A stretch of 31,203 bases of DNA from an uncultured Clostridia bacterium (GCA_948664205.1 CAPNDH010000013.1:1-31203); one strand, 5' to 3'. Positions 7,655 to 16,112 are shown, numbered from the stretch's first letter. The notes: generated from the sequence alone by a model not told the origin. Program-made: numbers and translations.

Positions 7655-7681
7655 AAAAGACAGCTTATGCTGCTGCCTTTT
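7655..7681 (-). terminator. terminator of the ABC importer operon
   Basis: On the minus strand AAAAGGCAGC pairs with GCTGTCTTTT across a short loop, and a T-rich tail follows (TTTTAATTTT). It begins 8 nt after the permease stop codon. Confidence 0.75.
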
Positions 7682-7688
7682 TATATTT

Positions 7689-8496
7689 TTATCTTCTATC
7701 AAAAATTTTTTCTAATAATACAACTGAACCATACATTACTGCTGCTACTATTGCTAGTATTATAACTCCTGTCATTACTAGGTCTAATTGGAATACTTGA
7801 CCTCCATATACTATTAGATAGCCAAGCCCTGCTTTTGAAACTAAAAATTCTCCTGTTATTACACCTACTAATGATAAACCTATATTTACTTTTAAAGAGT
7901 TAAAAAATGTATGCTTATTAGCTGGTATTATTATTCTTGTTAATATTTGAAATTTATTAGCATGAAATGTTTGTGCCATTTTTATAAGCTCTTTATCTGT
8001 ATTTAGGAAACCATTTAGTATTTCTAATATTGTTACTATTAAGGAAATTGCAAGTGCCATTACTATAATTGCTGGCATTCCTGCTCCTACCCAAATTATT
8101 ATTACTGGTCCGAAGGGCTACTTTTGGCAAACTATTTAGTACTACTAAGAATGGTTCTGATACTTTTGATAAAAACTTAGACCACCATAGCATAATTGCT
8201 ATAATTGCACCTAAAAAAGTTCCTAATAAGAAACCTATTAAAGTTTCTATACAAGTTACTTTAATATGTTCTAATAAATTATTTTGTGATAAGTTTAAAA
8301 ATGTCTTTAGTATACGTGAGGGCTGGCTCATAATGAAGCTGTCTATAATACCATTATTTGCAAGTACTTCCCACAATACAATTAGCCCAATAATAATACT
8401 AAATTGAACTACCTTGACGGCTATTTTTTCATTTCTTAATTTTTTTAAATATTTTTTTCTATCTTTTGATATATTTTTTCCTTTATCCATGTACAT
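7689..8496 (-). pseudogene. ABC transporter permease, TauC/SsuC-like, with apparent +1 frameshift
   Basis: Two frames together encode one complete binding-protein-dependent permease of about 265 aa with roughly six membrane helices. The first runs from 8496 and includes IIGLIVLWEVLANNGIIDSF and PFLVVLNSLPKVAL. The second resumes with GPVIIIWVGAGMPAIIVMAL and carries the EAA-like loop (KMAQTFHANKFQILTRIIIP). At the junction the minus strand reads GCC CTT C GGA CCA: one extra C, seen as G at 8112 on the plus strand, breaks the frame at a CGG codon. Deleting it restores the family sequence exactly. The ATG at 8496 overlaps the ATPase gene; MDKG at 8490 has better ribosome-site spacing. The gene may be inactive, recoded, or affected by a sequence error. 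Confidence 0.85.
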
Positions 8497-9226
8497 CTAG
8501 TCCTTTCCAAATTGTATCAAAATACTTACTAAACTTTGGACTTTCTCTGCAGTTTAATGGTGTTCTGTTTTCCATTTCAAAATCTATTTTATGAATTTCC
8601 TTTACTGTTGCTGGCCTATTACTTAATACTATTACTCTATCTGACATACTTATAGCTTCTGAAATATCGTGTGTTACTATCAATGCTGTAATGCCTTCAT
8701 TTCTTAGAATGTCGTAAATATCTTTTGTTACCATTATTCTTGTTTGATAGTCTAGGGCCGAGAAGGCTTCGTCTAATAATAATATTTTAGGTTTTATTGC
8801 TAATGTTCTAATTAAAGCTGCTCTTTGCCTCATACCTCCTGATAATTGATTTGGATATTTATTTTTAAATTCATATAAACCATATTTTTTTAGTAGGTTA
8901 TCCACATATTGTACATTTTCTGTGGTTTTTAAATTTCTTATTTCTAATCCAAACATTACATTTTTGTAGATAGTAAGCCATTCTAAAAGGCTATCCTTTT
9001 GGAGCATATATCCTATTTCTCCATCTATTTGTATTTCTCCATCAGTTTTTTCTTCTAAGCCTGCAATAATAGATAGCATTGTAGATTTACCACAGCCACT
9101 TGGACCAATTAAGCTTACAAATTCTCCTTCATTAATAGAAAAACTAATATCTTTTATTGCTATTACCTCTCCATTTACTGCTTGATACTTTTTTGATACA
9201 TTTTGCACTTTTAAAACTTCTTTCAT
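8483..9226 (-). CDS. ABC transporter ATP-binding protein, TauB/SsuB-like
   Basis: This 247-residue nucleotide-binding subunit has Walker A GPSGCGKS (41-48), a Q-loop Gln at 76 (YMLQKDSLLEW), the signature LSGGM (128-132), Walker B ILLLDEAF (148-155) and the switch His186 (VTHD). The short segment between Walker A and the Q-loop, and the C-terminal NRPATVKE, are typical of the taurine/nitrate/sulfonate importer group. It overlaps the permease start by 14 bp, so the two are co-translated. Together with the binding protein at 2038-3051 it would form a TauABC-type importer; the substrate is unknown. The leader contains a striking doublet of hairpins (9253-9319). Confidence 0.9.
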   Translation of the reverse strand: MKEVLKVQNVSKKYQAVNGEVIAIKDISFSINEGEFVSLIGPSGCGKSTMLSIIAGLEEKTDGEIQIDGEIGYMLQKDSLLEWLTIYKNVMFGLEIRNLKTTENVQYVDNLLKKYGLYEFKNKYPNQLSGGMRQRAALIRTLAIKPKILLLDEAFSALDYQTRIMVTKDIYDILRNEGITALIVTHDISEAISMSDRVIVLSNRPATVKEIHKIDFEMENRTPLNCRESPKFSKYFDTIWKGLDVHG

Positions 9227-9252
9227 TTTGCACCTACCTTATAAAGATTTCT

Positions 9253-9319
9253 GCGATTTCTGGGACGCACCCAAAAATCGCAAATTTGGTGAGATTTCTG
9301 GGTGCGTCCCAGAAATCTC
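9253..9319. repeat. doublet of covarying hairpins in the leader of the ABC ATPase gene
   Basis: Two 29-nt units (9253-9281 and 9291-9319) are inverted copies of each other with 26/29 identity, and each unit also folds on itself (TGGG-ACGCA-CCCA type stems). Between the units, positions 2 and 28 change together: a C-G pair in one and an A-T pair in the other. The doublet lies 27 nt upstream of the ATPase start. It resembles a REP/BIME-like element or a regulatory double hairpin. Confidence 0.75.
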
Positions 9320-9382
9320 TTTCATATTATATTTTATGGTAACTCTGTTTATTTGGTGTAGACTTTATTGTTTTTTGTGCAA

Positions 9383-9422
9383 AATTTATCCCCTTTAACA
9401 AATTTGTTAAAGGGGATAAATT
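9383..9422. repeat. 40-bp perfect palindrome downstream of the antirepressor gene
   Basis: AATTTATCCCCTTTAACAAA and its exact reverse complement are joined without a loop. It lies 30 bp after the antirepressor stop codon, so it may act as its terminator, although no U-run follows on the minus strand. The core AACAAATTTGTT recurs at 10737-10764. Confidence 0.8.
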
Positions 9423-9452
9423 CTGTATTTTACATACACAGTTATTTTGTTT

Positions 9453-10307
9453 TTATATATCTTTTATTTTGTAACATACATTTTCTATTTTATATCCATG
9501 TTCTTTTACTTCTCCTCTTTTTCCATTCTTAGTATTTTTTTCATATATTATTTTATACTCTGCTTCTTTTTTATTTTCATTAAACCAGTTTATTATTTGG
9601 TCTACTGCTTTGGGTTTATAATATACTTGATAATATTGATTCCCTTTTGAGATATCTGGCACAACTGCTATTTGCTCGTCTTCGTAATAATGTTTATATG
9701 ATATTTTCATTCCTAATGCTCTTGCAATTGCTCCTATAAAATTTCTATGAGGTAAATTGTTTTCTGAATAAATATGTAATTGCTCTGCTATGTCTGATGC
9801 TAAGCAATAATTTTTTTGAATTATAACATCTATTTTATTTTTTATATTTTTTATTTCTTCTTTGTTTTCCTTTGATATATTTTCTACTAAATTAAGTTTC
9901 TTTTCGTTTTCTTCTATTTGTTTTAATGCTAAATGCATGATATCGAATATATTTTGTGGTTGTTCTATTATACTTCTATATCTTTTTTCTACTTCTATAA
10001 AGTATTTTCTTATTTTTCTTCCTATGCTATTATTTTCTATCATACATAGTTCTTTTGCCATATCCATTGTAAGATAATATTCATGTTTAATAACGTTTTT
10101 ACGTTCCCCAATTTTGGTGAGCGTTAAAATATAATCTTGATTTTCTTTAAATTGATATATATCAATTCTATTTTTAATCCATGTTGTAAAATCTCTTCCT
10201 ATATTTAATTTTTCTTTTAATTCCCTTGCATTAATTAGTTTTTCTCCTTTCTCATTTTCATAAATTGGCACAATTTCTCCTTCAATTAGTTTTAAGTTTT
10301 CGTCCAT
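9453..10307 (-). CDS. phage-type antirepressor, AntA/AntB domain protein
   Basis: The N-terminal ~110 residues match the AntA/AntB antirepressor domain: INARELKEKLNIGRDFTTWI, then YQFKENQDYIL, EYYLTMDMAKELCMIENNS and GRKIRKYFIEVEKR. A charged, probably coiled segment follows (about residues 130-165, NEKKLNLVENISKENKEEI). The C-terminal domain resembles DNA-binding ends of phage anti-repressors (LPHRNFIGAIARALGMKI). Such proteins relieve phage repressor control. The frame opens at 10334, but ATG 10307 has AAGGAGG with 6-nt spacing and starts with the usual MDENLKLIEGE, giving 284 aa. No other phage gene is nearby, so it is a solitary prophage relic or domesticated regulator. Long palindromes flank it on both sides. 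Confidence 0.82.
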   Translation of the reverse strand: MDENLKLIEGEIVPIYENEKGEKLINARELKEKLNIGRDFTTWIKNRIDIYQFKENQDYILTLTKIGERKNVIKHEYYLTMDMAKELCMIENNSIGRKIRKYFIEVEKRYRSIIEQPQNIFDIMHLALKQIEENEKKLNLVENISKENKEEIKNIKNKIDVIIQKNYCLASDIAEQLHIYSENNLPHRNFIGAIARALGMKISYKHYYEDEQIAVVPDISKGNQYYQVYYKPKAVDQIINWFNENKKEAEYKIIYEKNTKNGKRGEVKEHGYKIENVCYKIKDI

Positions 10308-10787
10308 AAATTTCCTCCTTGTTTTATTTTTCATAATTTTTATCTTTATCTAATAATTTTTTCGCAAATCTGTGAAAAATAGTAAAATTCTTTTACGCAT
10401 ATTGTCATTTTGATCACGTTTCACAAAATTGTGAATTGTGAAAAAAATTGTTAATTGATATTAATTCGCAGTTTTATTTTGATAACTATTTTTATCCCTT
10501 TTCACAAAATTGTGAAAGGGGTTGAAGTTCTGTTCTTTTCCAATTATTTTTAATAAAATTGGCAAAAAATTTTTATCTTCTTCGAAATAATATTTTTTAC
10601 TATTTTGGAATTTTTTAGATAAAAAATTATTGAAATTAACTTTTGTTATTTTATCATATTTTTATGTATATATCAATGAAAATCGTTCGTCATTAATTTA
10701 TCTGTTTCGACAAAAAAATAGAATATTTCATATTTATTTGCTTTAACAAATTTGTTAAAGCAAAAAGTCAACACAATTGTGCTGACT
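10308..10787. other. 480-bp region with TTCACAA/TTGTGAA palindromes
   Basis: No gene is seen. The stretch carries TTCACAAAATTGTGAA (10420-10435) followed by another half-site TTGTGAA, a near-perfect 26-nt hairpin starting CCCTTTTCACAA (10496-10521), a perfect 28-bp palindrome (10737-10764), and the terminator of the lysozyme gene (10764-10789). The first two lie upstream of the antirepressor start and could be operators. Confidence 0.65.
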
Positions 10788-10789
10788 TT
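10764..10789 (-). terminator. terminator of the GH25 lysozyme gene
   Basis: AAAGTCAACACAATTGTGCTGACTTT is nearly self-complementary (one mismatched pair) and is followed on the minus strand by TTTTTGC. It overlaps the stop codon of the lysozyme gene and is directly followed by a second, perfect palindrome (10737-10764). Confidence 0.7.
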
Positions 10790-12023
10790 AAATTCTTATT
10801 GTTTGACCTGCGTATATTAGGTTTGGGTTTTGTATTCTGTTTAGTCTTACTATTGTTGCTATTGGTACACCGTATCTTCTTGATATTCCCCATAATGTAT
10901 CTCCCCATTTTATTTTGTATAGAGTGTGGTTTAGGTCGTATCTGTTTGTTGGTATTATTAGCCTTTGGCCTACATATATTAAATTTATATTTCTTATTCC
11001 GTTTTCTACTGCTATTGCTCTTGCAGTAGTTCCATAATTTGCTGCTATTTGGTTTAATGTGTCTCCTGCTTTTACAATGTATATTGTTTGACCTGATGTT
11101 GAGTTTCCGTCAGTGTCACTTGGCGTTTCTCCACTTGGCACTATTAGTGTTTGACCTGTATAAATTAGGTTTGGATTTGCTATATTATTTAATTCTACTA
11201 GTCTTGCTACAGTTGTATTATATTCTAAAGCTAACCTACTTAATGTATCTCCTCTTTGTACTATTATAGTTGTTGTTCCTCCTGCTACTGGTTTATTTGT
11301 ATTATCTGGAAGTGGTATTTCTGATGAACTGTTTAATAGTATTCCATCTGTAAATTTATCTCTATCTACATATCCACTTATTCCTGCTATTTCTCCCGCA
11401 TCCGTATATTGCCAACCTACCCACGTACTCCAATTTCCGTTTGGTGTTGGCTCATATACTTCATATTGTGCTACCCATAATGGATAATTTGTTAGTTCTC
11501 CTCTAAACCTATTTGATGCATTACTAGTATCACTATAAATTACCATTTCTTTTCCACTTAAATTCTCTACTGTTTGCATAAATGTTAAACCAATTTGATT
11601 AATTTCTTCTGTATTTAAGTTTCCAAAACTTTCAAAGTCCATTGCCAGCCTACAATCTGGCACCTTTCCTGAAATGGTTGCTACAAAGAATCTCGCCTCA
11701 CTAATTGCTTCTTCTACACTTCTTGCTGTTAGGTAATGATAAAAGCCTACTTTTAAATTGTTTGCTTTTGCATTTGTATAGTTTTGGTTAAAATATGGGT
11801 CTACAAATGAGCTTCCTTCACTTGCTTTCATATATACTATTTCTATTCCACTATTTTTTACTTCTGCATAATTTATATTTCCTTGCCAACCACTTACATC
11901 TATTCCTTCATATATGGTATCACTTGAAGGAGAAAATGCGTATACTGGTGCTATTAATATGTACATTGGGGCTGTTAATATTATTAGAAAACTTACCAAT
12001 ATTTTAAATACACTCTTTTTCAT
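10788..12023 (-). CDS. secreted GH25 lysozyme with three LysM domains
   Basis: This 411-residue exported cell-wall hydrolase starts with a signal peptide (MKKSVFKILVSFLIILTAP, cleavage probably near residue 29). The GH25 (1,4-beta-N-acetylmuramidase) domain spans roughly residues 38-225, with GIDVSGWQG (Asp42), AMDFES (Asp129, Glu131) and the late YVDRDKF motif, all expected of the active-site barrel. Three LysM peptidoglycan-binding repeats follow at about 252-296, 313-358 and 367-411, each with a GDTL core and an NP/NINLIY-GQ-I end. Linkers are Ser/Thr/Asn/Pro-rich. The ATG at 12023 has an AGGTAGGTGG site. It diverges from the flippase gene and ends in a hairpin terminator. Likely roles are cell-wall turnover, sporulation or germination. 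Confidence 0.93.
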   Translation of the reverse strand: MKKSVFKILVSFLIILTAPMYILIAPVYAFSPSSDTIYEGIDVSGWQGNINYAEVKNSGIEIVYMKASEGSSFVDPYFNQNYTNAKANNLKVGFYHYLTARSVEEAISEARFFVATISGKVPDCRLAMDFESFGNLNTEEINQIGLTFMQTVENLSGKEMVIYSDTSNASNRFRGELTNYPLWVAQYEVYEPTPNGNWSTWVGWQYTDAGEIAGISGYVDRDKFTDGILLNSSSEIPLPDNTNKPVAGGTTTIIVQRGDTLSRLALEYNTTVARLVELNNIANPNLIYTGQTLIVPSGETPSDTDGNSTSGQTIYIVKAGDTLNQIAANYGTTARAIAVENGIRNINLIYVGQRLIIPTNRYDLNHTLYKIKWGDTLWGISRRYGVPIATIVRLNRIQNPNLIYAGQTIRI

Positions 12024-12078
12024 TTTTCCACCTACCTTTTTTTATATTGTATGAATATTAGAAAATAGAGTGACTTTT

Positions 12079-12107
12079 TTGTACTTTTTGCAAGTGTTAC
12101 TTAATAT
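12079..12107 (+). promoter_or_regulatory. possible promoter of the flippase gene
   Basis: TTGTAC (12079-12084), 17 bp, TAATAT (12102-12107). The expected start of transcription is only a few bases before the AGGTG ribosome site at 12116-12120, so the leader would be very short. Confidence 0.4.
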
Positions 12108-12126
12108 AGTAAATTAGGTGATTTTT

Positions 12127-13621
12127 TTGAGGAAAGTTAAAGTTTTTTTGCTTAATGGTATTTTGCTTACTTGTACTTCTCTTTTGCTTAGAAGTATTGG
12201 TATGTTTTTTGGTGTATATATTTCTAATAAAATAGGCGCTGAGGCTGCTCGGAGTTTATCAGCTTATTATGTCAGTGTATATGCTTTTTGTATGTTTTGC
12301 AAGTTCTGGGGTTAACCTTGCTACTTCTAGAATTGTTTCTGAACAGATGGCTTATGGTAAGGAAGATGGAATGAGACTTGCTGTTAAGAAGTGTATTAAT
12401 TATAGCTTGTTTATGGGAGTGGCTTCTGCTATTTTACTATTTTTATTTTCTCCTTTTATTTCTACTTATTGGCTACATTCTAAGGTGAGCAATATTCCTC
12501 TTAGAATTATTGCAATTAGTCTTCCTTTTTTATCAATAAGTAGTAGTATTAATGGGTATTTTTCTGCTATTAGGAATGTTAAGAAAACTGCCCTTGCTCA
12601 AGTTTTGGAGCAAATTATTAGAATTTATTTTGTTACTTTTTTTATTAATTATTTTTTACCTTCTGGAATTGAATATGCTTGTATTTCATTGGTTTTAGGT
12701 GGTACTATTTCTGAAATTTGCTCTTTTTTACTTCTTTTCTTATCTTATAAAAGGAATATTAGAAAAAGAAATTGTGTTATGAATAGAGGAAATAATTATA
12801 CAAAACAAATTTTGAGAATTACTCTTCCTATCGCTTTTACCTCATATGTTCGTTCTGGACTTTCTACTTTAAAACAAATTCTTATTCCTATTCGTTTAGA
12901 AAAATCCGGAATATCTTGTGAAAAGGCTCTTTCTCAGTATGGTATGATTAATGGTATGGCTATGCCTTTAATCATGTTTCCTTGTACTTTTATTTCTTCT
13001 TTTAGTATGTTACTTATTCCTGAGTTTTCGTACTTAAATGCTAAGAAAAGTTATGATAAAATTAATTTTGCTATCAATAAGATACTTAAGTTTTGTTTTA
13101 TTTTTTCTTTTCTGATTATGGGAATTTTTTGGTGCTTTTCTGAAGAACTTTCTAGCAGTATTTATAGTGAAGCTAATGTTTCTATTTTTATAAAGGTGCT
13201 TTCTCCTCTTATTGTTTTAATGTATATTGATAATGTTGTTGATGGTATTTTAAAAGGATTAGATAAGCAAGTTGCTGTTATGGGAATTAATATTTTAGAT
13301 TTATTTACGAGTATAACTTTTATTTATTTTTTACTACCTATTCAAGGAATAAAAGGGTATATTGTTGTTCTTTTTATTAGTGAGATTTTAAACGGGTTGG
13401 TTAGCTTGCTTTTATTAATTAAAGAAACTAAACTTAAAATAGATTTTGTAAATTGGATTTTAAAGCCTTGTTTTGCTGTTTTTGTGCTTAATTTAGTTTT
13501 TAGGAGTTATAGTCCAAATAGTATTTTAGAATTAATTGTTCAAATTTTGATTTTTTGTGTTTGTTATTTTGCTACAATTGTTTTGTTTAGGGGGTTGGTT
13601 AAAAATGATTTAAAATTTTAA
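12127..13621 (+). pseudogene. SpoVB/MurJ-superfamily polysaccharide flippase with apparent +1 frameshift
   Basis: Two overlapping frames make one polytopic membrane protein of about 500 aa with 12-14 helices, of the SpoVB-like lipid-linked precursor exporter group. The first frame reads LLNGILLTCTSLLLRSIGMF and SNKIGAEA. The second resumes as GVYQLIMSVYMLFVCFASSG and LATSRIVSEQ and continues to the end. At the junction the sequence is GAG GCT GCT C GGA GTT TAT CAG: one extra C at 12250 creates CGG and breaks the frame. Without it the family sequence (GAEAAGVYQL) is restored. The start is probably TTG at 12127, with AGGTG (12116-12120) as ribosome site; GTG at 12118 would have no site. Role inferred: cell-wall or spore-wall precursor transport. 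Confidence 0.85.
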
Positions 13622-13627
13622 AATAAA

Positions 13628-13667
13628 ACCCACCAACTGTTACTTATTTAAGTATCAGTTGGTGGGT
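13628..13667. terminator. bidirectional terminator
   Basis: ACCCACCAACTG (13628-13639) pairs perfectly with CAGTTGGTGGGT (13656-13667), extended by an inner TACTT/AAGTA stem. It serves the convergent flippase and the 13674 gene. Confidence 0.85.
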
Positions 13668-13673
13668 TATTTC

Positions 13674-14213
13674 TTAAACATAGTGTCTATATATCATTTC
13701 CATAAACTCATTACTTCCAAATTTCATATCTTTTTCATATGCATAGAGAAAATCTTCATATACTTGTTCTCCAGTTGGAAATACCTGTCTAAATTCTTCT
13801 TCCATATTAACAATTGGATATTCTGTTACTGACTGACACCATCTCGAATAAAAACACATTAGTGCATATATTTCTTCTTTTGTCGTTATAATAATTGAAA
13901 ATTTATTATCTTTTATTATTAATATAGTTGACATAATTTCTAGATATATTTTACTTATACGATTTGTCCATATATTATACACTTTCGATAATTCTTTAGA
14001 TTTAACTTTATACTCTTGTTCTTCGATTTCTAATCGTTCTTTATTTTTTTCTAATTCTTCTTTATTGTAATATTCTCTTTCATTATAAACATGTCTTAAA
14101 ATATTCAATTCTTTTCCTAACCGTTTTACCTGTTCATATGCAATATAAAAGCTATTGCATAAACTTTTAAAATAACTTTGCAAATCGTACTGACTCATTT
14201 TGTAATCACTCAT
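13674..14213 (-). CDS. hypothetical protein with coiled-coil segment
   Basis: This 179-residue soluble protein is not recognised. Residues about 25-80 (QVKRLGKELNILRHVY, then EELEKNKERLEIEEQEYKVK) form a probable coiled coil. The C-terminal half is aromatic-rich (YALMCFYSRWCQSVTEYP). No signal peptide or membrane helix is seen. ATG at 14213 is preceded by an AAGGAGG-like site (TAAGGAGGAAAACAAT). It ends at a shared bidirectional terminator. Confidence 0.7.
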   Translation of the reverse strand: MSDYKMSQYDLQSYFKSLCNSFYIAYEQVKRLGKELNILRHVYNEREYYNKEELEKNKERLEIEEQEYKVKSKELSKVYNIWTNRISKIYLEIMSTILIIKDNKFSIIITTKEEIYALMCFYSRWCQSVTEYPIVNMEEEFRQVFPTGEQVYEDFLYAYEKDMKFGSNEFMEMIYRHYV

Positions 14214-14361
14214 ATTGTTTTCCTCCTTATAAAGTCATTTTACTTCTACTATAGTTACTGCACTGAATTATATCATAAGGTTTAACATAAAGCAATACAT
14301 TTCGGTTTATTTCTTCAAAGAGTGGGCCGCCTAAAGCGGCGACCCAATACAGTGTAAAATA
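14214..14361. repeat. intergenic GCCGC/GCGGC hairpin repeat
   Basis: GGGCCGCCTAAAGCGGCGACCC around 14324-14345 forms a short GC-rich hairpin (GCCGC 14326-14330, GCGGC 14336-14340). The GCGACCC part matches the element at 192-214. No gene is seen here. Confidence 0.5.
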
Positions 14362-15099
14362 TTATTTTAATTTACTTTTCCCAGTAGCATAGTCTATTTC
14401 TATACCTGGTTGAACATTGTATATGTAAACGTTAAAGCATATTCCTTTTCCACTATCTTCAATAGAATAGGCTTCTATTTGTACACCACTTGCTACTAAG
14501 TTACTTTCCTGAAAAACTGGAGTAACTCTATATAGTACATGATTTTTTGGGTTTTCCTCTATATAGTCTGCTACTTGATTTTCAAATGGTAACATTCCTT
14601 CTACATTCATATAACGAGTTCCAGTTATTAAATTTTTTTCATTGGCATTTTCGCCTGCTAGTTGGTACCCTATTAGGTGACAACGGTTGTATAAGTAGTT
14701 TCCTTCTACTACTCCTTCATATTTTACTGTTTGCCATCCTGATGGTTTTATCATTCCTATGGCTTGTCTTTCTTCTCCTTTTGCTGGCATTATTTCTTTA
14801 CATATATTAGCATATGCTACTCTGCACCTTCCTAAGCTGTCAAGTTCACTATAATTTTCAAATACTCCTAAATTATAATCTTCCTCAGTAAATGAAGGTT
14901 TATTATTGTTTATTGTGCAATATGGAGAGTTTGAGTATTGTGGAATTTCAGTAATATTAAATGATATTGAATTTACGTTTCTAATAGTTTGTTCGTTGCT
15001 TTCATAGTTTGAAAAATAACTTATAGTACCTATTATTATTACTAAAATGATTAGAATTATCTGCCCATTTAAAGTTACCTGCTTCTTCCTTTTTGTCAT
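14362..15099 (-). CDS. membrane-anchored DNA/RNA non-specific endonuclease, EndA/NucA-like
   Basis: The 245-residue protein has a basic N-terminus (MTKRKKQ), one membrane helix (about 12-30), and an extracellular nuclease domain. The beta-beta-alpha-metal motif is YLYNRCHLIGYQLAGENANE (His141 as likely general base; NRCH replaces the classical DRGH), followed by KNLITGTRYMNVEGM. Streptococcal EndA and related DNA-entry nucleases have the same plan, so roles could be DNA uptake, nutrient scavenging or toxin-like activity. No competence or immunity gene is adjacent. It is followed by a repeat element. The start at 15099 has only a weak AGAGAGGT-type ribosome site. Confidence 0.85.
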   Translation of the reverse strand: MTKRKKQVTLNGQIILIILVIIIGTISYFSNYESNEQTIRNVNSISFNITEIPQYSNSPYCTINNNKPSFTEEDYNLGVFENYSELDSLGRCRVAYANICKEIMPAKGEERQAIGMIKPSGWQTVKYEGVVEGNYLYNRCHLIGYQLAGENANEKNLITGTRYMNVEGMLPFENQVADYIEENPKNHVLYRVTPVFQESNLVASGVQIEAYSIEDSGKGICFNVYIYNVQPGIEIDYATGKSKLK

Positions 15100-15176
15100 T
15101 TTGTTATACCTCTCTTTTATAAGATTTTATATGTTTTATAGTATAACATAATATAATAAATTATAGAATAGTTCGG

Positions 15177-15551
15177 CTAATTTTTTTCTTCTTCAAATAA
15201 CATATCATATCCATTTTTTGAATATAATTCATATTTTCCATTTTTATATTGTAACATTGTTCCTTCTTTTGCTATATCTAATAGTTCTTTATCTGTTATT
15301 TCTTCTTTAAATTCTATTTTTGATTTCTCCGTAAAGTCACTTAAATAAATTTCACTATTTCTATCTTCTGTTACCAAATACAAATGACCTTCTTTTCTAT
15401 AATTTTGTAATTCTTCATCTATATTTATTTCTTCTTTTGTTTTAGGCTGGTCTATATTTTTTAAAAAATTGGTTAATTCTTGTATAAAGCCTTTTACATC
15501 GATATTGTTTTTTATATCTTCTTTTATATTTTTGAATATGTTTAAATCCAT
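15177..15551 (-). CDS. hypothetical protein
   Basis: This acidic, Lys/Glu-rich 124-residue protein is not recognised. The N-terminal half is predicted helical (FKNIKEDIKNNIDVKGFIQE). The C-terminal half alternates short hydrophobic stretches (HLYLVTEDRNSEIYLSDF, EGTMLQYKNGKYELY) and suggests a small beta domain. No signal or membrane segment is seen. The ATG at 15551 has an AAGGAGGAAT site with good spacing. The next gene upstream on this strand (15725) ends in its own terminator, so this is probably a separate transcript. Confidence 0.7.
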   Translation of the reverse strand: MDLNIFKNIKEDIKNNIDVKGFIQELTNFLKNIDQPKTKEEINIDEELQNYRKEGHLYLVTEDRNSEIYLSDFTEKSKIEFKEEITDKELLDIAKEGTMLQYKNGKYELYSKNGYDMLFEEEKN

Positions 15552-15660
15552 AATTATTCCTCCTTCCTTGCTAGTATACTATATTTAATTTGCATTTATT
15601 GTAGAATTTTGTAGGATTACTTAATTTTTTATTATTTACTATAAAGCCAAACATAAAAAA

Positions 15661-15694
15661 CGAAGAGAACCATTTGTTTCAATGGTTCTTTTCG
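15661..15694 (-). terminator. terminator after the 15725-16021 gene
   Basis: CGAAGAGAACCATT (15661-15674) pairs with AATGGTTCTTTTCG (15681-15694). Both strands have T-runs after the stem, and TTTTTTATG on the minus strand suits the gene ending at 15725. Confidence 0.8.
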
Positions 15695-15724
15695 TTTTTA
15701 TATGACAGTTATTTGGAATAACTT

Positions 15725-16021
15725 TTACTTTTCGCCGTTAATTTTTTGAACAATTTGATGTGGTCTTTCTGTACAATCAAGTATAAGTTTTTTTCCATCA
15801 TTAATTATATTTGTATGAATTCTAACTGATGTTTGATTAGTAGCTTCTATATATTCAATATTTGAAACTCTTAAAGCAATATTTTGTCCATATAAGCCTT
15901 CTATTGAAATCCACTTTTCATTATCTAGCCGTTTGCTTTCCTTTTTCAAAAATTGTTCTAAAGCTTTGTCTGCTTTTTCTTTTTCTTCTTCTGTTAAACT
16001 TTCCCACTCTTGTTTTGTCAT
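15725..16021 (-). CDS. hypothetical protein
   Basis: This 98-residue small protein is not recognised. The N-terminal third is helical and charged (TEEEKEKADKALEQFLKKES); the rest looks like a small beta domain (WISIEGLYGQNIALRVSNIE, SVRIHTNIINDGKKLILDCT). No membrane or export signal is seen. The ATG at 16021 is preceded by an AAGGAGGAAAAAGT-type site. It is followed by a strong terminator, so it is probably monocistronic. Confidence 0.7.
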   Translation of the reverse strand: MTKQEWESLTEEEKEKADKALEQFLKKESKRLDNEKWISIEGLYGQNIALRVSNIEYIEATNQTSVRIHTNIINDGKKLILDCTERPHQIVQKINGEK

Positions 16022-16112
16022 ACTTTTTCCTCCTTAACAAATTATTGTTATTAGTTACCTTTACGAATTTCTTAATAAGAATAACATGATTTTACTTAAA
16101 AATCAATACTTT

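Noticed and set aside
9227..9452. TPP riboswitch before the TauBC/Thi5-like importer genes
   Set aside because: The conserved TPP aptamer motifs (CTGAGA, ACCTGATC, GCGnAGGGA) are absent; only the hairpin doublet and a palindrome are present.
8105..12260. CGG as an unassigned or reassigned codon
   Set aside because: CGG occurs in frame in intact genes (for example 22318-22320 and 23278-23280), so a full loss of decoding is not supported by this window alone.
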